Assembly: GCA_900660155.1 (NCBI GenBank) | Contig: CABFPE010000251.1 | Coordinates: 185,862 to 249,861 of the forward strand | Length of the DNA stretch: 64,000 bases | DNA from: Hofstenia miamia | Lineage: Eukaryota; Xenacoelomorpha; Acoela; Hofsteniidae | Direction of reading: 5' to 3' | Part shown: positions 1 through 12,700 of the stretch, piece by piece | Position numbering within the stretch: the stretch's first letter is position 1 | How the letters are laid out: every line of letters starts with the position of its first letter | Made by a program: the position numbers and the translations under genes | The notes under the pieces: model-generated | What the model was told of the DNA's origin: nothing | What the model saw: the letters and a program-made list of their open reading frames with translations, nothing else | Databases searched by the model: none

Positions 1-385
1 CACTTCTGTTGAATTCTTGCGAAAAAATAAGAGAAATCAGATGCATTTTTCAACTTTGTTTCTACAAATGGACAATGCTCCATCACGTACAAGCTGGAAA
101 TACACAACGATTTTTTGAGAAGCACAGGAGTTCAACTTGTTAAACAAGCTCCTTACTCGCCTGATCTAAACCTTTGCGATCGGTTTTGTTTCGTGGCATC
201 AAGCATTCATTCAAGAATATCGAACTTTCATGCGAAAGTCACGTAGAAAATGCCGCGACGCACTGCATGAATTCCCTGCCGTGCAGAGGCAAATTGAAAA
301 GTTAAAATTGCTTTGTGACAGTGTTATTATAACAGGTTGTTCTTATGTTGATTGTTCAAAATATAATTGTTGAATTGTTTTTTAA
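1..385 (+). pseudogene. Decayed mariner-type transposase, C-terminal part
   Basis: Read in shifting + frames, this stretch recalls the end of a Tc1/mariner transposase: a QMDNAPSRTS-like second catalytic Asp motif near position 70, then a YSPDL-like motif near 150-165, then a basic tail. Stops and frameshifts break it, and no start or N-terminal part is in the window. It lies 3' of the last visible POLE exon, so it is probably in the next POLE intron. The superfamily call rests on motif resemblance only. Confidence 0.55.
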
Positions 386-430
386 CTTGCTCATTTTTTA
401 CGATAACGCCAAAACATTTGCGACAGCGGA

Positions 431-431
431 G

Positions 432-467
<36 letters not shown>

Positions 468-471
468 TATA
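431..471. repeat. (TA)n microsatellite
   Basis: About 40 bp of alternating TA with one GT interruption, in the presumed intron 3' of the last visible POLE exon. Confidence 0.95.
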
Positions 472-559
472 ACTTAAGTGTATAATTAGTTATATGTAAA
501 TTGAATGTTGGCAGCCGAAAACGACCGGCTGATAGGAAGTACTAGCAAATAAAACTTAC

Positions 560-763
560 GGAATCCATCCATAGAAGCATTTTCCAATAATGGGATGCAG
601 ACAATGCAATGCCATGAAATAACTCCTTGGAATGAATGCTCTTAATTACATACTCAATATACGACTGAGAATCTCGGAAAGCTGACTTCGTGGTGTTGAT
701 GACAATTTTATTAAAATTCGCATACACAACATTCCCATCCAATCGCTTAAATTCAGCAATCAG
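560..763 (-). CDS. POLE: POLE exon m (most 3' in window)
   Basis: 68 codons, phase 0/0, acceptor ATTTAG, donor GTAAGT. It encodes [36 protein letters not shown] and KMLLWMDS, matching [23 protein letters not shown] and LLWMDPS. The remaining C-terminal exons lie before base 1. Confidence 0.96.
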
Positions 764-3700
764 CTAAATTCAAAGACAAATGAAAAGTAATATAAGCAAT
801 AGCTTGCCTGCATGAACATCTTTTTCATCATTGTTTGTATCATCTTCACTAATGCTGGATCATAAAGTAATGCCGATGAGTTACACAGCCATCTAAATGT
901 CAAAATAGTTTATAAATTTCTATAGTTTGTAAAATATATATTTCACACACTACTTTGTTGTTCTGCCCCTTACTAGATCTTTTGAAAAATTTCTCGAAAA
1001 TCATTAATATCAAAATTCAATGCTGTTTCATCAGCCTTATCCCTGCTATTGGAATGAGTTAATATTTCAATTGGTTCAGTTTTGGTTGAGAAGGTACATT
1101 GAATGAAGTCAGATAAAGTACGAGGGGAATTCAAAAAATACGCATGCTTGTTCAATTTTTTACTAGTTTATATGTACAATGAACTTATTTCTCAACATAA
1201 CTGCCGTCGCGATCGATGCACTTCTGTAAGCGGTGTTTCCATCCCATTATGCCATTCTTGAAAAAATCTACAGGCTGATTTTGAAGCCAAGTTCTTGCTG
1301 CATGTTTTGCTTCATCAGTGGTGTTAAAACGGACTCCTTTCAGGTGTTCTTTAAGTTTTGGGAATAGGAAAAAGTCAGATGGAGCTAGATCAGGGCTGTA
1401 AGGGTGGTGTGGCAACAATTCCCATCGGAATTCCCTCAAAATCTCCTTCGTAATCCTTGCAGAATGAGCCGGAGCATTATCATGATGGAAGAGGATTCCA
1501 CGATGAAACTTTCCTGGGCGTTTTTTAGCGACTTGTGTCCTTAGCTTTTTCAAAACGTCAACGTAATACGATGCCGTGACAGTTTTCCGACCTTGTAAGA
1601 AATCAACTAGAACAACGCCTTCCTGGTCCCAGAAAACAGTAGCCATCACCTTGTTCACAGACCTCTCAGACTTGAATTTGATTGGACCTGCTGAACCACG
1701 AGGAAGCCCCTGTTTGGACTGTTGTTTGGTTTCAGGATCATACTGGTAAACCCATGTTTCATCCCCAGTAAGAATTCGTCCGAAAAACGAGTCTTCATTT
1801 GCTTCAATTTTCGTCAAAATCACTGTTGAGAGTTCACGTCTGAGATTCAGTTGGTCAGGACGCAACGCTTTTGGGACCCATCTAGCCGAAAGCTTGCTCA
1901 GGCCTAAATCTTCATGTAAAATTGAATGAGCTGAACCAACTGATATCTCCAGAGTCTGAGCTATCTTATCAACTGTCAATCTTCCATCTTCTTCAACCAG
2001 GCTCCTAACAGAATCAACATTTTCATCATTTCTTGAGGTTGTTGGTCTTCCACGGCCTTCTTCATCTTCAACAGCTTCCCTGCCTTCTTTAAATCTTCCA
2101 ATCCATTTGTAGACACAAGTTTTCTTGGGAGCATGGTCTCCGTAAACTGTCTCCAAAGCTTGAATGATGTCCGTTCCTTTCCAACCAAGTCTTACGAGAA
2201 ACTTGATGTTGATTCTTATTTCAAAATCTTTTCGTTCCATGGGACGAAATTCACCAATTATTCACAAGAACCGTCCGCCGTCCTTGCTAGTCGCAGAATG
2301 AATGCAAGCGAGTACAATACAGTAGAGCTAACAGTATTTCACTGCAACAAGGTTAAACAGGTTTAAACTAGTAAGTTTTCATGTACTTGAAGAATTCCGC
2401 GTATTTTTTGAACTCCCCTCATAGATCTATCATTTAAAATTGAAAAAAATCAATTAATTGTTTAGCATGATATTAACACTATGTTACACCAGGGTGGGAA
2501 ACGGGTAATGTTTTATGCCCATCTAGTCTTGACAAATCAACCAATCAGACCAACCTATGTAACGTATTATGATCCGACTTCTGAATTAGAACCAACTATA
2601 GCGGAAAGATGTAAATATACAAGAGTGCACAAGCAAGATATAAATGCACAATAATCAAAACATAAAACTATGAAATCAGAACATGAACACAGAACATTAC
2701 TCAACAGTACAATATCTTATGTCACTGTTGAAAATAGAAATATTTGATCCATAACCAGACTCCAATCGGTGTTACTTGAGCCGACCAGTTTCCCATTGTC
2801 TTAGACACAATTTACTCTGAAATCCGCTTCAATCACAAACTCGGGGTTGTTATGAAACATTTTTAAAAATCAATTGAAAGCACTTGTTACAAAATATCCA
2901 ATAAAACTTAAACCTATACAAAAACTGCAAGTTTTCCACTTTTTTGATACACACTTGGAAAAGACATCTGTGCTCCAGATTGGGATATTTAGCAACTTAA
3001 TTCTTCTTTCATTAATAAATGTCTGTACTTATTTTTACAAGATAATATGATATGCTACACTTGTTGCATACTAGAAGCATGTGCATACGGCGTATGAAAA
3101 AAGTGTTTATAAAGCAACAAACATTGAATTATTACTATATAGATGCTTTAACAGTCTATTGAAACTCGAGATATAAGTTACATAATTACGACTATACTGT
3201 AAAACCCACCGATAGAAGTGAACAATTTGTAGATCGGCCCATACGTTGCGGTGTAGAGAGACGTCACGAACCCATGCATGCACCATTGCTTTTAAAGCTC
3301 TAAAGGCAACAGTACAGAGTGCTGATTCCTCATAACAGACTAGATTTTCCCCAGATATCATCTCGTTGAGGGATGGTGCTGGCAATTGATCAAAGTTTAA
3401 AACCTTTCCACTAATTCCTTCCATGTCATTAATATGATTACTCTAAATAAGTCAAAATCAGGAATAGCATGATTTAAACCAAGTGTAAATCAAAATAAAT
3501 CACGATTTAAATCAAAGCAAAACATTCTGAAAAACGTCTTTTTACAAATCCTGGTGAAGAACAAGGTCGCAGAAGCAGAAATCTATAATTACAGTTGCTT
3601 GTAAGCACAGGTGTTTATATTGATTTACGAAGCTCATTTATTGAAGGAAACCTCCAGCATTGAGTAGAGCATGTTGAGCCGCACGCAAACGAATCTATCT

Positions 3701-6700
3701 CAGTGTGCGTGACCTAATAATTAAGTTGGTTGTTATTTACAAGGCTGATTTGAATCCCAGTTCATACCCCGGCTCAAGCAACTTCTCAAGTAGCTAAAGA
3801 ATGTAGAGGAGCATCCCTGCCTTGCAGTAGAACAACAACTTCTAAGTGGAGGCAGAAAAATAGAGAGCAACTAAGCTAAAACTAACCAACAACCAACTTA
3901 TGAAAATTTTTGCTAATGCGAATATAAAATGAAATTCACTACAAATGCAATTGAGAAGTTTATATACCAGTACTGAAAATGCTTGACATAGTAAATGGTC
4001 CAAACATCATACGTCTTTATAGAATTTGTAATTACCTAACAAATGAGAATATATTTCCAAGGTAATCACAAAGTTAATGTTATACATATAATGTATTGCT
4101 CAGCACGCACAGCCAACTTAAATTAAAGTTGAGTGTGGCTTAACACACAAATACCTCTTTAACAAAATCTCAAATTTTGTATGTGGAAAATTTTGGTCAT
4201 GCATTGTGTTGCCGCTTCTTCAGGATCAGGTCCGTAGGTTTGTTGTCCTTGAAGGGAGGGGGGCGAATTTGAACAAACCATTTGCGGGCTTAATTCATTA
4301 TTAATCATTTTCAGAATTCGCTTAATTCAGCCATTTACTGACAGCACTTCATCGCTCACTGTTGCAATATAGATGTTTGCCAGAATGGATATGACATTGG
4401 GCTATCATAATATATTGTATTTTAAATTTGCAAGGAAAAATATAGAAAAGTGCAAGCATAATTTTTATCCCCTCGAAATGTTCAGAAAGCATTTTTTTGT
4501 AATGGCAGTTATGTTTCCGCCAAATTTAGGTGTTTGTATCTGTTTTTAATTTGACTGAAAATACAAATTCAACTGATGAGATAACAAATGAAATCCGCAA
4601 AGGAAGTCTATTCTTTCAGAAAGTACGTATAAAAATTTAATATTAGATCAGACTTCTTTCCGTGCTAACGTTAAACAAAAATGAGTTACCCCTTCAACGC
4701 ACAGGACCAAAATATGCAGCTTCAGGCGAAAATATTTTTTGAGTTATTATGATATACAAACAATTACTCTCGTTTACAGCTTTACCCCCGAAGACCGATT
4801 ACAAATCTTGATGAATTCATTACCTGGATAATGGTGTTAATGGGCAAACTGGAAATGTCCAACTCTGCACAAATGCCTTGATAGAGACCTGTGTAATTTA
4901 ACTCAACACTTCCTTTGTCATCGTACAAGTTAGCTGCTATTCTAAAGAAACAAACAATCAGCTTATCCATGAAAAAACCACATGAAAAAATAAATTAAAA
5001 AATACTACTTTGAAACCTCAACATTTCACCTAATAATTTTTCTAACTTTTGTATGTCAATATAACCCAATACAATTCCATTAAAATATTTTTTAGAGATG
5101 TGTATGAAAATGAGAATATTTTTAACAATTATGTGTTAGTTTGAAAGAGCCATTTATAACTTTACTCAAATCATTCTCAATATAAATTAAGAACATTTAA
5201 TGCGTTAATTATTTCCTATCACTTTTCAATTATTTTTTGCTTAGTCTTAGAAAATCGTTCCATGTTGATATAATTCATTTTATTTTAAGTCAAATTAATT
5301 GCTGTGCATTTCTCTTTCAAAATCTCAAATCCCGAAAGCGTTCATCATCATCAAAAATTTTCAACTGGGCACTTAGAACACTGAACTATATTAAGAAATG
5401 TGAATCCATAACAGAAATAAGGTCTTAGCATGATATCATGATACCGAATGTTTTAATTCAGTATCAATCCTTATTTACTCAGGAATTTAACTTTCTAATT
5501 AATTACATTAAGATGAATAAAAAGAATAAAACATTTTTTAGCATGAATAATAGTCAAGATGTATTTTCTTTCAGATGCTAAATTTTATGGAATGAATTAA
5601 GAATTGATAATGAATGTAAGAAAAACTATAAGCACTTCAAGAAAAAATCAAACAACTTTTATTAAGTAAGCAAACAATATTAGGCATAGATAATAAACTC
5701 AATGCATGTGTGAAATATTCTTAGGCTCCCCTTTAATTAATAATGTCAATGTAAACAGTTTTGTTAAAGTAATCTAATGTGTTAGTCTGTAAGTTTCACA
5801 CATCTTAGCAATGAATTTGCTTTACCCCACCCTACTTTCAAGCAGAGGCGTGCATTCAGGGTAAGCAAGGTAAGCGCCGCTTGCCCATTGAAATTTATTT
5901 GAACAAATGAAGAAAAAATATTTATGCTTACACAACATATTTATAAGTTTCCAATTCTTTTAAATTTCCTAAATTCTAAACATTAAACTAATTACTGTTC
6001 ATTTTCGTCATTTAAATAATGTAAAATGCTGTATTTTGGGTAGTTTTTTTCTTTTTTTGTTGAACAATTGAACTATATGAGTTTTTTAATAATTGATTTA
6101 ATATTATGAACAGCAATAATAATCAATATCCTATTACTTAAATTTGCGTCGTAATAATTGCTCGAATGTACCTTAATCGTGATAATTTGTATTGATCAAA
6201 ATCAATGTTTCTCAATTACAACTGAAAAAGTCCGCGCAACTGTCTGCCGCTTCCTTTATCACACTTTGTTAACGTAATTGACAAAATCTCCAACCAATCA
6301 AAATTCGAAAATACTACGAGAGGACAGCGGAAATCTTACCGCGGGATTGTTCAATGATTTATATTGTCGAGGCGACAATGGTGATGGAAATTGTAAACTA
6401 GAACTGTAATTTAGCCTCCAAATCACTTAAATTGATGACAATCAAAGTGTAACTTTCAAAATTAGATTTTTTACTTAACAATCACAAGAAAATTTCACTG
6501 AATTTACAAAAATGGATGTATAGAAATAACATTAAAATAGAAATAAATAAATGTTGAAGTAAATACAGTCAATATAGTAAATTCAGATGTAAATGTTTGT
6601 ATTTGGCTAATCTATATTGATCAGTTTCAAAACCTTAAAAACTGACCATCTGTAATAAACTAATACACTGATTTAACTCGTCATTTTGTCAAGATTTTTC

Positions 6701-9700
6701 TTATAAATTTTTCACACTACTAATATGATCTTCAAGATATTTGAGCGTCAATTGCATTGCTAATTGTTTCTGGAAATAAAATGTTGTATTTATATTATCT
6801 GGTAAATTTTTTAGATAATGATTTATATGCTTGAAATTAAAGTTATATGCAACATATGCAATACAAACATATAAATTTTATAATTACATCATATTCCGCT
6901 TCCCCCATTAATATGTGCACTGCACGCCACTGCTTTCAAGTTACTTCCGATGTCGTTTCAATTATTCCTTCTTTATAGAATTTTTGGTAATATGCAGTCA
7001 ATAATAGCATTTATTGTAAATCAGTGTACAGAAGAAAATATAGTATTGCAAAATTAAATTGGGATATCTAATAAAAAAGGTTAACAAACACAAAGTGTTT
7101 TACCTGTTATCATCAAATTCCTTTCCCCCTAAATCTGGTCGATCTGTGTTAGAAACCCACATGACATGGTTTTGTTTCCGCAATTGTCGAGCAAGGAAAA
7201 TATCAGATGCGAAAATGAATGAGTCTTCGGGGAGGTTACCCACTGGTAACTGAAGATAGCGACATTGTGCTAATATGTTCTAAATTCAAAACGCGATGAA
7301 TTTGTAAAGTTCATACATAAAAGTATGATTTAGCTCGATAACTTTAAAAATCAGAGTGCTCAAATCCAGGGAAACAAACATGGCGTTTTATTAATTCGGT
7401 AAATGATATTTATATACATTTTAAGGTAGAAACCAATAGAGTTAGAACAAACGTAAATACTGCAACTATGCAACGTCCATAATAAAATTGCGAAGATACA
7501 TTGCCTTTAAATCGTTATTCGAAAGTTACCCTGCCTGTACTCGAAAAAGGCAAAGAAATTCTTAAAAATGAGTATACGAAACTATTTTTAAATGGTAATA
7601 TACGAAAATCGTAATTATGGATGAAGGCTGCAACCGTGCATCGCTTCTTTATAGCACAGCCCTGCGCAGCACGATTGCTTTTAGGCACGGCACGTTTTTA
7701 CATGTGTTTCAATCACGGTTTATAACCTATTAAACTAGCGCAATTCTCTAAAAAATATAATGATCATAGCAAGTATATTGTATCTTATAAACACTTAAAG
7801 AGATAATAAAGAAACTGTTTGAGTTAACATCGCCAAACGAAAAATTTCCATGCTGGTCACTTGAGATGAGATGGCCTAATCATCAACAGTGTATCTGATG
7901 ACCACTAATACAGATCAAATTTCACACTGTACTAATAAAAAGCATAAATCCATCGATTGTTTAATAAATTTTTAGCCTAAATTTTAATCGATGCAAATTT
8001 TAATGTTTGTACATTGTTGCATATGATTGCAGTCTAAATATTTACCACAAATCTGGAAAGGTAATTGAGAGAATGTTGAATAGCTCGCTTGCAAGCAATC
8101 TTCTGCCATTCTATTGTGTTCAACATCGTACGAGAGTCAGATACATGAAAGGGTACTAGTGGTAAGTCGTTCAAAACAGGAACATCTGTAACCAATCTCG
8201 CATTAGCTAAATTCAACAAACTATTTAATAAAGGTTAATATGGTTAAAACATTGCTAACATTCGCATGTAAAGTTAAGAACATATAAAACCATGCTCGTG
8301 TTAAAATGGTTAGGACCAATGAGAAAATGAATATATTTAATATACATAAAAAAGATCTATATGAACTAGAGTGAAAAGCAAAAGAATTTTCAGTCTCTGG
8401 CCATAAATAGGCATATTTACACAGTCAAAAACCGTCATGCAGGTATCTTTACTTAACATCCCCGTCTAAAAGTACAGCAAATATGATCTGCAAGTGAACA
8501 TTATGTAATGCAGGTGTTTGTCGGAGTTGAGAGAACTACTGCAAAAATCAAAATTTTCTTACTGAAAACGTACATGAATACTTGATTTTTATGCATAATC
8601 GAGCTTCTACTAGTGGGCTTGTATGTTATTTTAACAGCTATAAAAAATAAAGTCAAATTTACTGTTTAAAATTTAAAAACTAATACTTTAAGTAAAAATG
8701 GGAATGATTTGAGTTAAAAATGTCACCCTGAACATAAACTATGTTTGCTATTTTATTCTTCAATATTTAAAATGAACTCAACTAATGAAAATAATAATCT
8801 TAAACAACTTGGAAAATCATTTGTTTCTATGCGGAAGCCCCAGCGCTAAAATACTTGGTGCAGTTTGCTTGTAACACATCAATATTAAGCATGATTGGTA
8901 TGGTAGAAGAGCAATTAGTGAACTTGAGAAACTTTTTGATAAAATCGAGTCTACAACTAAAATGAAATATTGATTGCTGCTATCAGGGTTAGCAAAAAAG
9001 TTTATTTTTTACAAAAAAACTTTTAAAACGTCTTAAACGCTTGAAAAATGTTTTTTGCAATTACACAAAACGAAAATTTTGCTTAAAAACATATACAGTA
9101 GTAGCAAACATTGAATTATGATAAACTTATCAACATTCATTTTTCGTTTCATACACGTAAACAAAAAGCAAGTTTTGCTATCTATAAAAGTACGAATGGA
9201 CGGAATCCAAAAAATTATTTTCCAAACTTTCCTATACAAATTAAAAAAACACTTAAAAAACACTGCAAAAAACAATTGTTTTAAACAGGTATTGTTTAGA
9301 ACATGCCAACCCTGGCTGCTACCACAGATATATGGACCGAAAACCTTCGTAAACGATTATACCTTGATACTACTGCAATTTATTTGCAACCAAATGATCC
9401 CAATTGTCTGAGCAAATGATGAGATGTAAAGTGTTTCCAAATGTTAGTCGCAATCCTGAGATTATCTCCTAGTGAAATGTATAGAACAAATGATAAAAAT
9501 GTGATACATCCTTCACAGCAGACAGTGGAACTAATGTTATTGCAGCATTAGGCAACGCGACTAATTTTATTTATTTTTTTCACGGATTTCACACATGTTT
9601 CTCTGATGTGATTTCCACTGCAGTGGAGCAATCCAATGAGTTCTGTCAGTTGTAACTATCAATTACCAATAACGATTAGGCAGAAATACAAAGCAAGAAG

Positions 9701-12700
9701 AACAATTACAAAGAGTTGTAAGTACGAAACCGCAAGCTAATGGAGTGTACATAACTGGATTGAACCATTACTGCATGACTTAGCTCGAAGTTTTAAAGAA
9801 TGAGTCGATTTAGACATCAATATTTGTTCAAACAATATTTTGGGAAATATATTGTATTTAGTTTTTACATCTAACTTTAAATCCGTACAAAATATTTTTG
9901 CCTTCAACAACCGATTTTACAGCAAAAGCGGAGAATGTTATCACAAATCAGATCTTCCAACTTAGACTTTTGAAGCAAATTGCTACTGATTCAAAAAAGT
10001 TCCGCCAGTCGCAAAGAAAACTGCAGCTGCATCATCTCCGTGAAATCATGCTTTCATCATATTAATTGCATATTCAAAATTGATGTACTTGATTCACCTA
10101 AGCATAAATCACTTGCTACACTGACTCCTGATATTCAAAATCTCCCATGATATCGTAAGCTCCTGGTTGAGAAAGTATAATCAGAAGTTCTAGCAAATGT
10201 ATGACATTTGTCGGATAGGTTGTTGAATGAATGATTTATTTAAGTTAATTGATTCTTTGAGCCGTGGTTTGTTAGAATGTCGCTCCCTTTAACATTTTCC
10301 AAACAATTTCTCAAAAACAATGAAATTTGAAAATAAATTTAAAATTTCCAATTCCATTCTTATTAGCTTTCAAGCTTGGAAGGCAGTCTTAAACAGTATT
10401 TTGGATTTTTTCTATGGAATTAATTAACGCAAACAACGTGATGCTACACGTAAATATAATTATTTACAGTACAGTAAATCACACAACTTACTACTTGATG
10501 TTTGAGTGCATACTAAAGATGGAGATTGGTCTTTCCACGACGACAACTGATTGCTAATGAAACGACCGGCACTTCTAAAGTCTTTTTCAATGGAAGACTG
10601 AAAGTTGATTGCAGCGTCTGGGAGAATGATTTCCTGTGTTTGTTCACTGGAACTTCTCAAACTCTTGTAGAGTGACTGGAGATTTGGAATGGAATTCACA
10701 CGTGCAGGATCAACAATCACCAAGCAAGCGCGGTTCAAATGAGACGACATAAGAAAGTATATGCCTAAAATATGCACTTTGCTAATTTCGAATAATGACA
10801 TCATTTCTACACTCAATTTTGTAATTTAGAAAACTATTCATAAAGACTTTCTTACTAATTGAGTTGGGGCATGATAGTCTGTAACAAAATACACCATTTT
10901 CAGGTAGTAGGTTCTTAAAACGAATAGCTAATCAGTGATTACAAGTAATTGAACGGAAGAAACTGCTTTGTTACCAATTTTAAATGACATGAATAACATA
11001 CACTTTAGAACCAAATACACTGATGCAATGGGTGTTATTGTTTAGATCAGTGGTTCTGAACCGGGACCATGTAACTTTACTGGGGTCCACACACAAAAAT
11101 AGCGAATTAGGGGGGTCCACTGTTTTTCATTGTCATTACTGAGAAAGGAATTTCTACAGAAATTTGTACTGTTATAAAATTCTAAAAGTAAAAATATTCA
11201 CTCAGCTGTTCTATTTTTCTTATAAAAATAAAATTGTTAAATAATTTATTTGTATTAGCTTATTTTTCCTATATCTTAAATATCAACAATTCCTCGACTA
11301 TTTTACTAAATCTGAAAAAAATGCTGTAGATGAGTCAACCAAAATGAAAATTGCCGCCATAGAGACATATATCGCTGCACTTCAACGACATTAAACGAGC
11401 TGCTGCAAATGTTATAGAATGCATATGATATTACAACTAATAGTTTTTATAATTAAAAATAACGATCTCAATTTCAAGCACTCTACACTAAATAAATAAA
11501 TATGTAAAAAAAAATAAATATTTAGATGTGAATTTCAAACAAGATGAAAAGTGTTTGTAAAACTTACCGCGGTTTCCGGCCGAATAATGATAAAGGAAGT
11601 ACTTTTTCAGGCCTAAATTATCTGCTAAATAGTTTGCATTCTCGAGATGTTTTTCTTCCAACGAAAACAAATCGAAGGTGTCCAACTCCTAAATCAGAGA
11701 TAATTAAATTTCTATATTTTTTAGGAGTAATTGAAGAAATCGCTAAATATGTATACATTCTAAGTTCTCTTTAATAACAATAGCGAGTTAAAGCTAAAAT
11801 ACTTACAAAAATATTAAATTTATTTAAAGAAATGTATTAGAAATTGGAATTCCTCACTATGTGCGATGAGCTTATAAATTATGCTTTTTGCATTGTTACC
11901 AGGCCCTTTAAAAAATTAAATTTAAAATTTATAATATAAAAACCTTATTTGCTGCCATTTTAACAGCAGCTTTGTTAACAGAACACACGTTTCCAATATT
12001 ACAGAGCGCCCTGAAGATGAGAGGAACTTGCGTTTCGTAAACCCCTTCTATGTCTGGAGAAGAGAAATCTGCTCTTAATTCGCTAAAATACATCAATGTA
12101 ATTAAAGTTTTTAGAATAAGTAATGTATTAAGTTAAGAATGAATGGCCAAAATTAATGCAGAAATGTCGGGGATAGAAGAAAAAATTGTAACTTGAGTAA
12201 AAATGTTATCTTTATTACGGACAAGAAATACATGAAAAATGGGTCAACATTTTAAAAAAGGTGATCAAACAATCAGTTTGTTGACCTTTGCAAAGTAAAT
12301 TCACGTCAATAGCATTAAACTTTGATTTCCTGTACAGTGTCGGCTCATAGATGATAGGATGATAGACAAAAGCTATGGCAGACGGCATTGTCTTATTCAT
12401 GCTTAAGGCCAACAAGAAAGTTTCTTAGTCAGCCTTCATTTTGGCTGTATACGGTTGGGTGAAACATGTAAATACCATAAAGTATATTTCTCATGCAATT
12501 TCAATCGGGCTGAGAATTTTCTAGTTTACGTTTCCAAAAAACTAATTGTTAGTTATAAATTGTATTTTCAAAGTACTTCTGAAATAACTAGATATGCTTT
12601 TATACTCATGTATTTTAGAATGGATTTTGTTATCAATAATTAGTTTTTCAAAACAAAAAAAATTGAACGTGTTTATGAAAACCGCGATCTTCGATTTTCT

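Noticed and set aside
973-1118. Minus frame ([20 protein letters not shown]) as a POLE exon
   Set aside because: Lies between two exons whose junction (HFYR|WL) is already conserved and in phase; no family match.
1185-2240. SETMAR host gene
   Set aside because: Transposase part only, with mariner TIRs and TA sites at both ends and no SET domain nearby.
7059-7253. Plus-strand 64-codon ORF
   Set aside because: Antisense shadow of POLE exon i.
10856-10913. Possible extra POLE exon between exons f and g (open frame [14 protein letters not shown], with GTAAGA donor)
   Set aside because: The preceding exon ends in phase 1 and would read into TGA. Joining exon f directly to exon g restores both phase and length relative to the family.
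11049-11066. hAT left end CAGTGGTTCTGAACCGGG
   Set aside because: No inverted partner or 8-bp duplication found within the intron; recorded only as a note.
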